From Pseudoalteromonas nigrifaciens (GTDB taxonomy: Bacteria > Pseudomonadota > Gammaproteobacteria > Enterobacterales > Alteromonadaceae), in contig NZ_CP011036.1 of NCBI RefSeq assembly GCF_002221505.1, forward strand, positions 1,054,001 to 1,118,000: 64,000 nt of DNA, in the 5' to 3' direction. Below, piece after piece: positions 54,186 to 64,000 of the stretch. The position numbers and the translations under genes are program-made. Under the pieces are notes generated by a model. It saw only the letters and a list, made by a program, of their open reading frames with translations. It made no database searches and was not told where the DNA came from. Within the stretch, counting starts at the first letter, position 1, and the number at the start of each line of letters is the position of its first letter.

Positions 54186-56978
54186 ATGACTTTGCTCTGG
54201 ATACCCCTGCTATCCTTAATTGGCAGTGTTATTTCTGCATTTACAGGCAAACTAACGCGAAACCAAGCGACAAGCTTAACTATGCTTGCACCATTAATCG
54301 CACTTTGCATAACTCTATATCATGCGCCTGCGGTACTTGCCGGTGAAACTATTCGCTTTAGTGCTGCTTGGATCCCAAGTTTAGGGCTCGATTTCTCCCT
54401 GCGCTTAGACGGTCTAAGTTTACTGTTTATATTTATGATTTTGGGCATAGGCTTATTGGTTATTTTATATTCTCGTTATTATTTAAGTAATAACGACTCA
54501 ATGGCAAAGCTATATAGCTACTTAATGTTATTTATGACAGCAATGCTTGGCATTGTTATGTCTAATAATGTTATTCAGCTATGGGTGTTTTGGGAATTAA
54601 CCAGTATAAGTTCGTTTTTATTAATTAGTTATTGGTGGCATAAGTCAGAGGCGCGCAAGGGCGCACGTATGGCGCTTACAGTTACCGGAGCCGGTGGTTT
54701 AGCGCTGCTTGGTGGGTTACTGATAATTGGCGACATTGTTGGCAGTTATAACCTAGACATAATTTTAGCCAGCAGAGCAATTATTCAATCGCACGATCTA
54801 TATGAGCTTGCACTGGTTTTAGTGTTATTAGGTGCATTTACTAAATCGGCCCAATTTCCGTTTCATTTTTGGCTACCTCATGCCATGGCAGCGCCAACAC
54901 CTGTGAGCGCCTATTTACATTCGGCGACCATGGTTAAAGCGGGTATCTTTTTGTTAGCGCGTTTTTATCCGGCCTTAGCGGGCACCGAAATGTGGTTTAT
55001 ATTAGTTGCCTTAACAGGTTTAATTACTTTGTTATTTGGCGCATACGTGGCTTTATTTAAGCATGATTTAAAAGGTTTATTAGCATATTCAACTATAAGT
55101 CATTTAGGTTTAATTACGCTATTGCTTGGCCTAGATACCGAACTTGCTACTGTTGCCGCTATTTTTCATATTATTAATCACGCCACCTTTAAAGCGTCAC
55201 TGTTTATGGCCACTGGTATTATTGACCATGAAACAGGTACGCGCGATATGCGTAAACTCAATGGTATGTGGCGCTTTATGCCCTACACAGCAACGCTTGC
55301 TATGGTTGCCGCTGCAGCAATGGCGGGTGTCCCTTTGCTTAATGGCTTTATTTCAAAAGAAATGTTTTTTGCCGAAACACTGCATCAGCAAGTACTTGGC
55401 TCTATGTCGTGGTTAATCCCGGTTTTAGCAACCATTGCGGGGGCATTTGCCGTGGCTTATTCGGCGCGCTTTATCCACGATGTATTTTTTAATGGCGACC
55501 CAATAGATTTACCGCGTACGCCACACGAGCCGCCTCGTTATATGCGCGTACCCATCGAAATATTAGTGGTGTTGTGTTTACTTGTTGGCATGTTTCCGCA
55601 CTTTGTAGTTGATGGTATTTTATCGGCAGCCTCATTAGCAGTACTGGGCAAAGCAATGCCAGAGTATCAGCTGAGCATTTGGCATGGCTTTAATTTACCG
55701 TTATTAATGAGTGCCATGGCAGTTGCTGGCGGCTTATTTATTTATGTTAACCGTAAACACCTGTTTCAATTTCAAGCGTCGTTACCGCCGCTAAACGCTA
55801 AAAAAATGTTTGATCATTTAGTACAATGCGTTATTGATTGGAGCCAAGATAAAATAAACAAAACAGAAAATGGCTCACTGCAACGCTATGTATTTATTAT
55901 GCTGGGCGTTATTTTATTAGCTGCTGGTTGGCCGTTATTCGAAATGCAAAAATTAGCGGGAAGTGTGCCAAATACACCGGTTGATTTACACAACGGCATA
56001 GGTGCTAGCTTGTTAATTGTAGGTGCCATTGCCACAGTGATAAGCCATAGATCGCGTATGGTCGCTTTGTTAATGGTATCTATTGTGGGATTAATGGTAG
56101 CTGTGGTGTTTACCCGCTTTTCGGCACCAGACTTAGCCTTAACGCAATTAACGGTAGAAGTGGCAACAATAATACTACTTATGTTGGCATTGTTTTTCTT
56201 ACCGCAAAGCACCCCAAGAGAATCAAGCTCATTGCGTATATTACGTGATTTAAGTATTGCCTCGACAGTGGGCGTGGTTATAGCCAGTATTTGTTACGCT
56301 TTGCTTACTCGTCCGCTTGATTCTATTTCTGACTTTTTTATTGCCAATGCCAAAACCGGTGGTGGCGGTACCAATGTAGTTAACGTTATTTTAGTTGATT
56401 TTAGGGGCTTTGATACGCTTGGCGAAATTACTGTATTAGGTATTGCAGCACTAGGGATTTTTAAGCTTTTATCGCGAATTCCATTGTTTATGCCTGCAAC
56501 CGACAGTGATGGCCGTTCATGGGCACGCGAGCGCCACCCTATTTTATTAGCCAGTATTTCGCAAAGCTTACTCCCGCTTGCACTGTTAGTGTCGGCGTAT
56601 ATTTTCTTACGTGGTCATAATTTACCTGGCGGCGGCTTCATTGCCGGGCTTGTTACTTCTATTGCCTTTATTTTGCAGTATATGGCACATGGCTCTACTT
56701 GGATCAGTGAGCGCTTTGATGTTAATTACCGAAAAATTATTGCCTCGGGTATCGCTATTGCTATGTTCACGGGTGTGGGTAGCTGGTTTTTTGATAAGCC
56801 ATTTTTAACCACGTGGTTTGACTATTTTGACATTCCATTTATTGGTAAAACAGAGTTAGCAAGTGCCATTGTATTTGACCTTGGTGTGTACTTAACCGTA
56901 GTGGGTGCCACATTGATGATATTAGCAAGCTTAGGTGATATGACCACAAGTGCAGAGCAAAAAGAAGGTGATGTTTAA
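54186..56978 (+). CDS. mrpA: Mrp antiporter subunit A, fused with subunit B
   Basis: This 930-residue polytopic protein is the large subunit of the Mrp (Mnh/Sha) monovalent cation/proton antiporter. Residues ~60-420 are homologous to NADH dehydrogenase subunit 5 ([50 protein letters not shown]). The C-terminal ~320 residues contain the MrpA extension ([20 protein letters not shown]) and the MnhB domain ([32 protein letters not shown]). The A-B fusion explains the missing mrpB gene. It begins a six-gene operon for pH and sodium homeostasis. Confidence 0.92.
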   Translation: MTLLWIPLLSLIGSVISAFTGKLTRNQATSLTMLAPLIALCITLYHAPAVLAGETIRFSAAWIPSLGLDFSLRLDGLSLLFIFMILGIGLLVILYSRYYLSNNDSMAKLYSYLMLFMTAMLGIVMSNNVIQLWVFWELTSISSFLLISYWWHKSEARKGARMALTVTGAGGLALLGGLLIIGDIVGSYNLDIILASRAIIQSHDLYELALVLVLLGAFTKSAQFPFHFWLPHAMAAPTPVSAYLHSATMVKAGIFLLARFYPALAGTEMWFILVALTGLITLLFGAYVALFKHDLKGLLAYSTISHLGLITLLLGLDTELATVAAIFHIINHATFKASLFMATGIIDHETGTRDMRKLNGMWRFMPYTATLAMVAAAAMAGVPLLNGFISKEMFFAETLHQQVLGSMSWLIPVLATIAGAFAVAYSARFIHDVFFNGDPIDLPRTPHEPPRYMRVPIEILVVLCLLVGMFPHFVVDGILSAASLAVLGKAMPEYQLSIWHGFNLPLLMSAMAVAGGLFIYVNRKHLFQFQASLPPLNAKKMFDHLVQCVIDWSQDKINKTENGSLQRYVFIMLGVILLAAGWPLFEMQKLAGSVPNTPVDLHNGIGASLLIVGAIATVISHRSRMVALLMVSIVGLMVAVVFTRFSAPDLALTQLTVEVATIILLMLALFFLPQSTPRESSSLRILRDLSIASTVGVVIASICYALLTRPLDSISDFFIANAKTGGGGTNVVNVILVDFRGFDTLGEITVLGIAALGIFKLLSRIPLFMPATDSDGRSWARERHPILLASISQSLLPLALLVSAYIFLRGHNLPGGGFIAGLVTSIAFILQYMAHGSTWISERFDVNYRKIIASGIAIAMFTGVGSWFFDKPFLTTWFDYFDIPFIGKTELASAIVFDLGVYLTVVGATLMILASLGDMTTSAEQKEGDV

Positions 56979-57325
56979 TGGAGTTATTATACGCGTCGTG
57001 CGTGGGTGTATTAATTAGTTGCGGTGTGTTTTTACTGCTAAGAGCACGTACTTTTCCGGTTGTGCTTGGTCTAACTATGATTTCTTACGCAGTTAACTTG
57101 TTTTTATTTTCATCGGGTCGACTAACCACAAATAAAGCTGTTGTATTAGGTACAGGTGCAGATTACGCCGATCCACTGCCGCAAGCTTTAGTGTTAACAG
57201 CCATTGTAATTGGTTTTGCAATGACCGCCTTTGTGGTTATATTAGCAATACGTGGCCGTGCAGATTTAGGTAATGACCATGTTGATGGTCACCTTGTTAA
57301 AAGTAAGTACAAGGTGAAAAAATGA
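56978..57325 (+). CDS. mrpC: Mrp antiporter subunit C
   Basis: This 115-residue protein has three membrane helices and is related to NADH dehydrogenase subunit K (NuoK): LLRARTFPVVLGLTMISYAVNLFLF and DPLPQALVLTAIVIGFAMTAFVVILAI. It overlaps mrpA by 1 bp and mrpD by 4 bp. The Mrp proteins act only as a hetero-oligomeric complex in the inner membrane. Confidence 0.92.
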   Translation: MELLYASCVGVLISCGVFLLLRARTFPVVLGLTMISYAVNLFLFSSGRLTTNKAVVLGTGADYADPLPQALVLTAIVIGFAMTAFVVILAIRGRADLGNDHVDGHLVKSKYKVKK

Positions 57326-58839
57326 TTCAGCATTTAACATCGCTTCCTGTATTGCTGCCTATGCTAGCAGCTATTATTTTACTATTACCACCGTGTGGTA
57401 AAAACTTATTTGCCCGTCGTTTGGCTTCAGGCGTAATGGCCATTATTACATTTGTAGTGAGTGTTTTATTACTGATAACCGTACACAACGAAGGTATTAA
57501 CGTATACGCAATAGGTAACTGGTCAGCACCATTTGGTATTGTACTTGTTGCAGATATGCTCTCTAGCTTGTTGGTAACACTTACTTCATTTTTAGGCGTA
57601 ATGGTTGTGCTGTACGGATGTGCAGGCGATGATGAACACGGCAGTTTTTTTCATCCACTAATTCACTTTTTAATTTTAGGTGTAAATGGTGCATTTTTAA
57701 CTGGCGATTTATTTAACGTATTTGTATTTTTTGAAGTGCTGCTTATTGCCTCTTATGCCTTGCTTATGCACGGTGGTGGCAAGCAAAAAACTAAAGCTGC
57801 ATTGCACTATGTTATTTTAAACTTAGTAGGTTCGAGTGCGTTTTTAATTGGTTTAGGTATTTTATACGGTGTACTAGGCACGCTAAATATTGCCGATATG
57901 GCGCAAAAAATATCTTTACTTACTGGCGACGATGTTTATTTAGCTAAAGCCGGTGGACTATTGTTATTAGTAGTATTTGCTTTAAAAAGTGCGTTGTTGC
58001 CACTACATTTATGGTTACCAAATACCTATTCAAGTGCCGCCCCAGTTGTTGCTGCGCTATTTGCGATTATGACCAAAGTTGGTGTGTACGCCATGCTACG
58101 CGTTTATACCGTTATGTTTGGTGAGCAAGCTGGCGAACTTGAACACATGGCGCAAACTTGGTTATGGGGCTTAGCAATTGCAACGATAGTTGTAGGGGCC
58201 ATAGGGGTATTAGCCGCTCAGGATTTACGTAAGATCACTGCCAATTTAGTACTGGTGTCGGTGGGTACTTTGGTGGCTTTAGTGTCGTTACAAAACATAA
58301 ACGCTACGGCGGCCTTGCTATATTATTTAGTACACTCAACTTTGGTATGTGCTGCTTTATTTTTACTCGCCGATATAATTTCTATTCAACGCGGTAAAGT
58401 TGGCGACAGATTGGTAGCAGGTAGAGTGGTAAAACAGCCGTTTTTATTAGGTACGTTATTTATTATTGCAGCATTAACTGTAATAGGCATGCCGCCATTT
58501 TCAGGCTTTGTAGGCAAAATTTGGATTTTAAAAACAACACTCAATAGTGAAAATGCACTTGTATTTTGGCCTGCTTACTTAATTACCAGTTTAGTGTTAA
58601 TTATTGCACTAGCACGCGCCGGAACTAGTTTGTTTTGGGAAGGTAAGTACACAGGTAGTGAGCCAAATGACGCACCAAACGCGCATCCATTGCAAGTAAT
58701 TGCTATTGTGGGGTTACTTATTTGCTCAGTAATGCTAGTTGTTTTTGGTGGTGCTATTAGTGAGTACACCATAAAGGCCGCAACCCAATTACACGACATA
58801 AGTGGTGGTATTAATGCCGTGCTTAAAGGAGGTGTTTAA
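57322..58839 (+). CDS. mrpD: Mrp antiporter subunit D
   Basis: This 505-residue protein with about 14 helices is homologous to NADH dehydrogenase subunit N/M. Visible motifs are GDLFNVFVFFEVLLIASYALLM (with the conserved Glu), FALKSALLPLHLWLPNTYSSAAP (conserved Lys) and GMPPFSGFVGKIWILK. These charged residues form the proton path. It overlaps mrpC and mrpE. Confidence 0.92.
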   Translation: MIQHLTSLPVLLPMLAAIILLLPPCGKNLFARRLASGVMAIITFVVSVLLLITVHNEGINVYAIGNWSAPFGIVLVADMLSSLLVTLTSFLGVMVVLYGCAGDDEHGSFFHPLIHFLILGVNGAFLTGDLFNVFVFFEVLLIASYALLMHGGGKQKTKAALHYVILNLVGSSAFLIGLGILYGVLGTLNIADMAQKISLLTGDDVYLAKAGGLLLLVVFALKSALLPLHLWLPNTYSSAAPVVAALFAIMTKVGVYAMLRVYTVMFGEQAGELEHMAQTWLWGLAIATIVVGAIGVLAAQDLRKITANLVLVSVGTLVALVSLQNINATAALLYYLVHSTLVCAALFLLADIISIQRGKVGDRLVAGRVVKQPFLLGTLFIIAALTVIGMPPFSGFVGKIWILKTTLNSENALVFWPAYLITSLVLIIALARAGTSLFWEGKYTGSEPNDAPNAHPLQVIAIVGLLICSVMLVVFGGAISEYTIKAATQLHDISGGINAVLKGGV

Positions 58840-59375
58840 TGCGACTAAAAGCACGTTTTAGATTGTTACCTACGCCATTTCGTAGTGTATTTTTATTTAT
58901 AGTATGGCTGTTATTAAATAATAGTGTGTCTGCAGGGCACTTGGTATTAGCGGCTATATTTGCGATTGTTATTCCGTTATTTACTATATCGTTTCGCGAT
59001 CCTCAGCCATTAATTTTAAGGCCCGGATTAGCCTTTAAACAAGTTTTTATTGTACTGTACGATATAATAGTGGCCAACTTACAAGTGGCTGTATTAATAC
59101 TTGGGCCAAGTAAAAACATGCGCCCAGCATTTGTTAAAGTACCCGTAGATTTAACCCATGAAATGCCGATTACTATTTTGGCAAGCTGCGTGTCACTCAC
59201 ACCTGGCACTGTGAGCGCTGAGGTATATCCTATTTTAGAATCACTTAATAAAGGTGAGCAACCAAAACAGCGTTATTTGCTTATTCATGTACTTGATCTT
59301 AAAGACGAGCAAGCACTTATTAAACAAATAAAAGAGCGTTATGAGGCTCCCTTAAAGGAGATATTTCAATGTTAG
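58839..59375 (+). CDS. mrpE: Mrp antiporter subunit E
   Basis: This 178-residue protein has two or three N-terminal membrane segments (SVFLFIVWLLLNNSVSAGHLVLAA) and a soluble C-terminal part. The stretch TILASCVSLTPGTVSAEV is the family signature. It overlaps mrpD by 1 bp and mrpF by 7 bp, the latter covering the mrpF ATG. Confidence 0.9.
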   Translation: MRLKARFRLLPTPFRSVFLFIVWLLLNNSVSAGHLVLAAIFAIVIPLFTISFRDPQPLILRPGLAFKQVFIVLYDIIVANLQVAVLILGPSKNMRPAFVKVPVDLTHEMPITILASCVSLTPGTVSAEVYPILESLNKGEQPKQRYLLIHVLDLKDEQALIKQIKERYEAPLKEIFQC

Positions 59376-59638
59376 AAACCGTATTATTAATTGTATTTAG
59401 CATGATTGGATTAGCGCTACTATTAAATTTATGGCGTTTGGTAATTGGTCCATCGGTTCCCGATCGTATTTTAGCGCTCGATACTATGTATATAAACGTG
59501 ATTGCGCTGATTATTTTATACAGTATAAGTATGAGCACGGGGTTGTACTTTGAAGCGGCTTTATTAATTGCAATGCTTGGCTTTATAAGCACAGTAGCAT
59601 TATGTAAGTATTTACTTCGCGGCGATATAATCGAATAA
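59369..59638 (+). CDS. mrpF: Mrp antiporter subunit F
   Basis: This 89-residue protein has three helices with the conserved GPSVPDRILALDTMYIN loop of MrpF between the first two. It is a small membrane subunit of the complex. A ribosome binding site AAGGAGA lies within mrpE. Confidence 0.9.
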   Translation: MLETVLLIVFSMIGLALLLNLWRLVIGPSVPDRILALDTMYINVIALIILYSISMSTGLYFEAALLIAMLGFISTVALCKYLLRGDIIE

Positions 59639-59647
59639 GGTATAGCA

Positions 59648-59977
59648 ATGATCAGTGAATGGATAGTATCAATATTATTATTACTAGGTGGCGTGTTTAT
59701 TTTAATTGGCTCAATAGGCTTAGTTAAACTGCCTGATTTTTTTATGCGCTTACATGGCCCAACTAAAGCAACTACCCTAGGTATGGCGAACATTTTAACT
59801 GCCGCTATGGTGTACTTTGCAAATACCGAACATGGCGTGAGTGTTAAAGAAGTACTTATTACTATATTTTTATTAATTACCGCACCGATTAGTGGGTATA
59901 TGTTAATTAAAGCAGCCATTCATCATAAGCTCAAACCAAAAGATGGCACCAAAGGGCTTGATAATATTGAAGATTAA
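59648..59977 (+). CDS. mrpG: Mrp antiporter subunit G
   Basis: This 109-residue protein has three membrane helices and the MrpG pattern GSIGLVKLPDFFMRLHGPTKATTLG followed by ITIFLLITAPISGYMLIKAA. It ends the operon, ahead of a terminator. Confidence 0.9.
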   Translation: MISEWIVSILLLLGGVFILIGSIGLVKLPDFFMRLHGPTKATTLGMANILTAAMVYFANTEHGVSVKEVLITIFLLITAPISGYMLIKAAIHHKLKPKDGTKGLDNIED

Positions 59978-60032
59978 TATTATTTATAAATGCATTTAGC
60001 GTGTAACTACCCTAGATATATTTAACTACAAT

Positions 60033-60072
60033 AAAGCCGGATAAAGTTAATTTATTCGGCTTTGTTGTTTTT
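60033..60072 (+). terminator. Terminator after mrpG
   Basis: AAAGCCGGATAAA and TTTATTCGGCTTT pair (one internal mismatch) around GTTAA and are followed by GTTGTTTTT. Confidence 0.75.
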
Positions 60073-60084
60073 AAAGTATTTAAG

Positions 60085-60115
60085 TTGACCTATGTGTGAC
60101 ACATAGGTTTACACT
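60085..60115 (+). promoter_or_regulatory. MerR-type promoter/operator of the copper operon
   Basis: TTGACC (60085-60090) and TACACT (60110-60115) are 19 bp apart, the long spacer that MerR proteins correct by DNA twisting. Inside lies a perfect palindrome, ACCTATGTGT-G-ACACATAGGT (60088-60108). The operon is therefore likely autoregulated and metal-induced. Confidence 0.85.
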
Positions 60116-60161
60116 ACAGGTATGAATTTAGCTTTAAACTATGAATTATCACGGAGGAGCT

Positions 60162-60596
60162 ATGTACGTTAAACAACTTGCCAATAAAATGAGCGTTACA
60201 CCCGACACTATTCGCCATTACACGCGAATGCAGTTGCTCAAACCAGTCCGTAGTGTAAGTAACGGTTATCAAGAATATACAAAAACTGATCAACAGCGTT
60301 TAAAGTTTATAATCAATGCTCGTCAGTTGGGCTTTTCTGTTAAAGATATTCAGCACATTATTACTGAGTCGGAGCAAGGAAACTGCCCATGCCCATTAAC
60401 ACGAAAACTAATAGTTAAACGCTTAGCCGAAACCGAAGCTCTTTTTCAAGAAACACTTAAGCTGCGCACACGAATGCAAGCGGCAGTTAAGCAGTGGCAA
60501 AGTTCTCCCGATGGCGCAACTAGCGCTGATATATGTAGTTTAATAGAGTCATTTGTTGACCCCATTAGCACTGAAAAAAATAACCCGGAGGCGTAA
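60162..60596 (+). CDS. MerR family metal-responsive regulator
   Basis: This 144-residue protein has the MerR winged helix (1-70: [32 protein letters not shown]), a dimerisation helix (about 80-115) and a metal loop. Unlike CueR, which relies on two C-terminal Cys, this protein has C75 and C77 in GNCPCPLT and one more Cys at 125. ATG at 60162 follows GGAGG; an ATG 21 bp upstream lies before that site. It sits beneath a MerR operator and overlaps copA, so it should control the copper genes. Confidence 0.88.
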   Translation: MYVKQLANKMSVTPDTIRHYTRMQLLKPVRSVSNGYQEYTKTDQQRLKFIINARQLGFSVKDIQHIITESEQGNCPCPLTRKLIVKRLAETEALFQETLKLRTRMQAAVKQWQSSPDGATSADICSLIESFVDPISTEKNNPEA

Positions 60597-62842
60597 TGAG
60601 TAATAATATTAACAGCAGCTCACAAAACTTTATTATTGAAGGGGCTAATTGTGGCAGCTGCGTAGCAAAAATAGAAAAAGCGCTAAAAACAGTATCGGGT
60701 GCACAGCGAGTAGAAATGAACTTTGCACAACGCACCGTACAAGTGGAAGGGCAAGCGGATGAAGCGGCGCTTATTGCAGCGGTAGAAAACATTGGCTATA
60801 AAGCAAAGCCCATGAGTAATGACTCAGAGCAAGATGCGCTCGATGAAAAAGCCAAAGCCGATGACGCGCATTATAAAAAATTAATGCGCAATATGATATT
60901 AGCGTTAGGCGTAGGTGCACCATTAATGCTTTATGGGCTTATTTTCGATATGAACGTAATAACCACGACTCAACGTATAGCTTGGTTTATTGTGGGTTTA
61001 GCCACGTTGGCAGTGATGGCCGTAGCCGGTAAGCAATTTTACAATGGCGCATGGCAAGCATTTAAAAACCATGCCGCCAATATGGATACGCTTATAGCGC
61101 TGGGAACCGGTACTGCTTGGTTATATTCTATGGTAGTCGTTATTACCCCTAACCTACTACCAGAGGTGGCAAGGCATGTGTACTTTGAAGCCTCAGCAAT
61201 GATCATTGGTTTAATAAGCTTAGGCCTAGCATTAGAAGTAAAAGCACGCGGGCGCACCTCTGAGGCTATAAAGCGTTTAATAGGGCTGCAACCAAAAACA
61301 GCACGTGTTATTCGCGACGGGCAAGAGCGCGATATTGATATTAGCGACGTAGTAAAAAATGATCAGGTACGAGTGCGCCCGGGCGAAAAAATATCAGTAG
61401 ATGGCGAAGTGCTTGAAGGCAGTAGTAGTGTTGACGAATCAATGCTAACGGGTGAACCTATGCCGGTTACTAAACAAATAGGCGATACGGTAGTCGCTGG
61501 TAGTATTAATAAAACCGGAACATTATTATTCAAAGCGACCCATATAGGCAGCGAAACAACACTCGCCAATATTATTAATATGGTAAAGCGGGCACAAAAC
61601 TCAAAGCCGTCAATTGGTCGTTTAGCAGATGTTATTTCGGGTATTTTTGTTCCCACGGTAATGATAATAGCAATACTTGCTGGGCTTGCCTGGTTAAACT
61701 TTGGCCCTGAGCCAGCAATTGCTTATGCGGTAGTTGCTGTCACTACAGTGCTTATTATTGCTTGTCCGTGTGCGCTTGGTTTAGCAACGCCAATGTCGGT
61801 AATGGTGGGCATAGGTAAAGCTGCTGAGTCGGGAATACTGATCCGCAACGGTGAGGCACTACAAGTAACTTCTAAAATTACCACCATGATTTTAGATAAA
61901 ACTGGCACCATTACCCAAGGATCGCCAACGGTAACCGATGTTATTACCTTTAATAACAGCGATGAAAACACAGTAATGCAGCACGTTGCTAGCCTAGAGA
62001 GTAGTTCAGAGCATCCATTAGCCGAGGCCATAATAAGTTATGCTAAAGCGCTAAACTTAACGCTGAGTAAAGTAACTGACTTTGATGCACTTACCGGTAA
62101 AGGAGTAATAGGGACACTTGATGGACAAACGCTGTTGTTTGGTAATAAGGCCTTAATGGATAAATACCATGTTGCAATTGACGATGCGTACGAGCAGGCA
62201 CAAACATTGGCAAGTGAAGCAAAAACCCCAATGTATTTTGCAGTTAATCAACAGCTACAGGCTATTATTGCTGTAGCAGATCCTATTAAAGCAGACTCAG
62301 CTGCAGCAATTAAGCGGTTGCAAAATAAAGGCATTCACTTAGTCATGCTCACAGGTGATAACCAAGCAACAGCGCAAGCAGTTGCTAAAAAAGTAGGAAT
62401 AAAGGACTTTATTGCAGAAGTACTCCCTGACGACAAAGTAAATGAAGTTATAAAACGCCAAGCAAAGGGCGAAATAGTGGGTATGACGGGCGATGGCATT
62501 AACGATGCACCGGCACTAGCACAAGCCGATGTTGGCTTTGCGATTGGCACAGGCACTGATATAGCCATAGAAAGTGGCGACATAACCCTAATGCGCGGAT
62601 CGTTACACGGCCTTGCAGATGCAATTGCAGTAAGTAGCGCGACCATTTTAAATATTAAGCAAAATCTATTTGGTGCCTTTATTTATAATGTGGCGGGTAT
62701 TCCAATTGCTGCTGGGTTGTTATATCCATTTTTTGGATTATTGCTTAACCCAGTAGTAGCAGGGGCTGCTATGGCACTATCATCGCTAACGGTTGTTAGT
62801 AACGCCAATAGATTACGCTTTTTTAAACCAGCAAAATCATAA
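60596..62842 (+). CDS. copA: Copper-exporting P-type ATPase CopA
   Basis: This 748-residue P1B-1 ATPase has one N-terminal heavy-metal domain with C19 and C22 (GANCGSC; the usual Met is Ala), the membrane metal site C390-P-C392, the phosphorylation site D434 in DKTGT, the SEHPLAEAI nucleotide motif and [16 protein letters not shown] in helix 7 and MALSS in helix 8 mark copper(I) transport. It exports Cu(I) from the cytosol. Its ATG overlaps the regulator stop (TAATG). Confidence 0.94.
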   Translation: MSNNINSSSQNFIIEGANCGSCVAKIEKALKTVSGAQRVEMNFAQRTVQVEGQADEAALIAAVENIGYKAKPMSNDSEQDALDEKAKADDAHYKKLMRNMILALGVGAPLMLYGLIFDMNVITTTQRIAWFIVGLATLAVMAVAGKQFYNGAWQAFKNHAANMDTLIALGTGTAWLYSMVVVITPNLLPEVARHVYFEASAMIIGLISLGLALEVKARGRTSEAIKRLIGLQPKTARVIRDGQERDIDISDVVKNDQVRVRPGEKISVDGEVLEGSSSVDESMLTGEPMPVTKQIGDTVVAGSINKTGTLLFKATHIGSETTLANIINMVKRAQNSKPSIGRLADVISGIFVPTVMIIAILAGLAWLNFGPEPAIAYAVVAVTTVLIIACPCALGLATPMSVMVGIGKAAESGILIRNGEALQVTSKITTMILDKTGTITQGSPTVTDVITFNNSDENTVMQHVASLESSSEHPLAEAIISYAKALNLTLSKVTDFDALTGKGVIGTLDGQTLLFGNKALMDKYHVAIDDAYEQAQTLASEAKTPMYFAVNQQLQAIIAVADPIKADSAAAIKRLQNKGIHLVMLTGDNQATAQAVAKKVGIKDFIAEVLPDDKVNEVIKRQAKGEIVGMTGDGINDAPALAQADVGFAIGTGTDIAIESGDITLMRGSLHGLADAIAVSSATILNIKQNLFGAFIYNVAGIPIAAGLLYPFFGLLLNPVVAGAAMALSSLTVVSNANRLRFFKPAKS

Positions 62843-62872
62843 GCCAAAGCCTTTAATTTAGGAGTAATAATT

Positions 62873-63226
62873 ATGTTGATGATTAATATATTAGGCGCAT
62901 TACTCATAATTGCGATTGTGTACTGGTTTTGGCTTTTTAAGCCAAAGCAAGTGCAAAGTAACGACAATAAGGTAGTTATAGTGGTTGATAACGGTATATA
63001 CCAGCCGGCGCAAATTAAAGTTGTTGCAGGTAAAGAGTTAACACTTAACTTCGATCGCCAAGATAGTGCACCATGTAGCGAAACAGTCATATTTCCACAG
63101 CTTGATATAAGTAAAACCCTCGTAATGGGCGATGCTAATACCTTAAAAATACCCGAGCTTAAAGTAGGTGAGTACGACTTTCACTGCCAAATGCAAATGT
63201 ATAAAGGTAAGCTAATAGTGCAGTAA
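62873..63226 (+). CDS. Membrane-anchored cupredoxin-domain protein
   Basis: This 117-residue protein has an N-terminal helix (INILGALLIIAIVYWFWLF) and a cupredoxin domain with candidate ligands C68 (PCSETVIFP), H104 and C105 (DFHCQMQMYKG) plus M107/M109. It is close to the Cupredoxin_1 family. GGAG lies 8 bases before the ATG. It follows copA by 30 bp and probably accepts or binds copper outside the inner membrane. Confidence 0.85.
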   Translation: MLMINILGALLIIAIVYWFWLFKPKQVQSNDNKVVIVVDNGIYQPAQIKVVAGKELTLNFDRQDSAPCSETVIFPQLDISKTLVMGDANTLKIPELKVGEYDFHCQMQMYKGKLIVQ

Positions 63227-63298
63227 TAGTTGAGCTAAACGTATTGTTAGCGCGTATTGGCTTATCATATTTACAGCTTGGTTGGACTTTGCAATTTT

Positions 63299-63514
63299 AT
63301 GAATAAACTAAACCCTAAAAAGCTACTTAATAGTAAGTGGACTGCAGTACCTGCAATCAATAAAGAAAAACACTTTATTATTATAGAGGTTGAGTACGAT
63401 GAGGATAGCAACGTGATTGCGTGCGTTACTGAGGCAATAATTTCAAAAAGCCAATACCCAATTAGTTGGCGAGATTTAAAAAACGCACAAAATTGGTTAC
63501 AAGGCTGGAAATAA
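63299..63514 (+). CDS. Small Trp-containing protein (TIGR02450-like)
   Basis: This 71-residue protein begins MNKLNPKKLLNSKWTAVPAI and ends WRDLKNAQNWLQGWK, the pattern of a small conserved family with a fixed N-terminal NPKKLLxSKWTA and several Trp. No function is known. The ATG at 63299 is chosen since it directly precedes the conserved part; an in-frame ATG is 42 bp upstream. Confidence 0.75.
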   Translation: MNKLNPKKLLNSKWTAVPAINKEKHFIIIEVEYDEDSNVIACVTEAIISKSQYPISWRDLKNAQNWLQGWK

Positions 63515-63543
63515 CAACTAATTCCACTTCTCGTAAAAATAAT

Positions 63544-63578
63544 AAAGCCGCTGCATTAAGATTATGTAGCGGTTTTTT
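63544..63578 (+). terminator. Rho-independent terminator after the small Trp protein gene
   Basis: CCGCTGCAT and ATGTAGCGG pair (one G-T) and are followed by six T, about 30 bp after the stop. Confidence 0.8.
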
Positions 63579-64000
63579 GTTTCAATTCACTGTTAATCAC
63601 ATCCTAATGTGCACTGCATTCGCCAAATGGCGACAAAAAGTATCATTTACTTTAAAACACTTCATAAATGCTGAATTAATAAAATAAATTATAAAAAGCT
63701 ATTAAATTTCAATGCCTTATTGTTTATTTTTTATTTAATAATTTATAAAAAGTAAATTGTTCATGGTGGGTTTATTACAAAATCAACTTAAAGCAGCCAG
63801 TAGTGGCTTATTTGCGCTGTGTTGTGTCTTTTTTATTAAAGTTAACCTTATGATTTTTAAGCTTTAATTATTTAACATCAAACAGCTGTTGCTAAAAAGC
63901 AACAAAAAATCATTATAAAACACCCTCAAACGGCTTAAATAAGTATAAGTAACTGTTTTTATTGTGATTTAAAAACATGGCACCGAAGTTGTAATACCTA
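63579..64000. other. Noncoding end of the window
   Basis: About 420 AT-rich bases hold no frame with a plausible start and ribosome binding site. It is probably the upstream region of a gene outside the window. Confidence 0.5.

Noticed and set aside
55886..56212. Minus-strand frame within mrpA
   Set aside because: It is opposite conserved membrane helices of the fused A/B subunit and has no similarity to any known protein that I can recognise.
59320..59919. 199-codon minus-strand frame opposite mrpF-mrpG
   Set aside because: It is antisense to two clear Mrp subunit genes; the open frame reflects the AT-rich hydrophobic coding on the plus strand.

Overview
The window is chromosomal DNA of a marine gammaproteobacterium of the order Alteromonadales, most likely Pseudoalteromonas or a close relative. 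The evidence is the low-GC coding style, the gene orders metY-rimP-nusA-infB-rbfA-truB-rpsO-pnp, smrB/prmB-aroC and epmC-NAD kinase-yfcL, and the close likeness of most proteins to that lineage. Nearly all of it is core genome. No insertion sequence, phage module or CRISPR array was seen.

Layout. 1-7912 (minus strand): a MoxR/DUF58/DUF4381/BatA/BatB-BatC/BatD envelope-stress locus, followed by an ECF-type sigma factor and a DUF3379 membrane protein cut by the window edge. 8241-11740: fadI-fadJ beta-oxidation operon with a FadR-like operator. 11741-13730: a short AT-rich accessory patch with two unfamiliar membrane genes, one a potassium-channel-like protein with a degenerate filter. 13731-21324: yjbR-like gene, yeiP, a c-di-GMP enzyme, an M16 protease, sixA and a ridA-like gene. 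21366-27976: L-lactate uptake and oxidation operon (lldP-lutABC) with a divergent LysR regulator, then an AEC transporter. 28018-36000: smrB, prmB, aroC, a DUF4112 protein, an exported 2H phosphoesterase-like protein, epmC, an ATP-NAD kinase family gene, yfcL and an AbgT transporter. 36417-41857: deaD, grxA, two tandem small heat shock genes and an FeS-type photolyase.

42148-51637 is the translation/RNA block: initiator tRNA, a structured leader with an intrinsic terminator, rimP, nusA, infB, rbfA, truB, rpsO and pnp. 51892-53929 encodes an NlpI-like lipoprotein overlapping an exported metallopeptidase-like protein. 54186-59977 is a six-gene Mrp cation/proton antiporter operon with subunits A and B fused. 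60162-63514 is a copper module (MerR regulator, CopA ATPase, membrane cupredoxin) with a textbook 19-bp-spacer MerR promoter, then a small Trp-containing protein.

The most notable signals are these. The two hsp20 genes share about 290 bp of almost identical promoter, leader and 5' coding DNA, including an apparent sigma-32 promoter and a ROSE-type RNA thermometer over the ribosome binding site. The rimP leader shows a terminator and a possible antiterminator. A metallopeptidase-like protein carries HExxHxxGxxD. The channel-like protein lacks a canonical GYG filter. All functional assignments are from reading the sequence; no database search was run.
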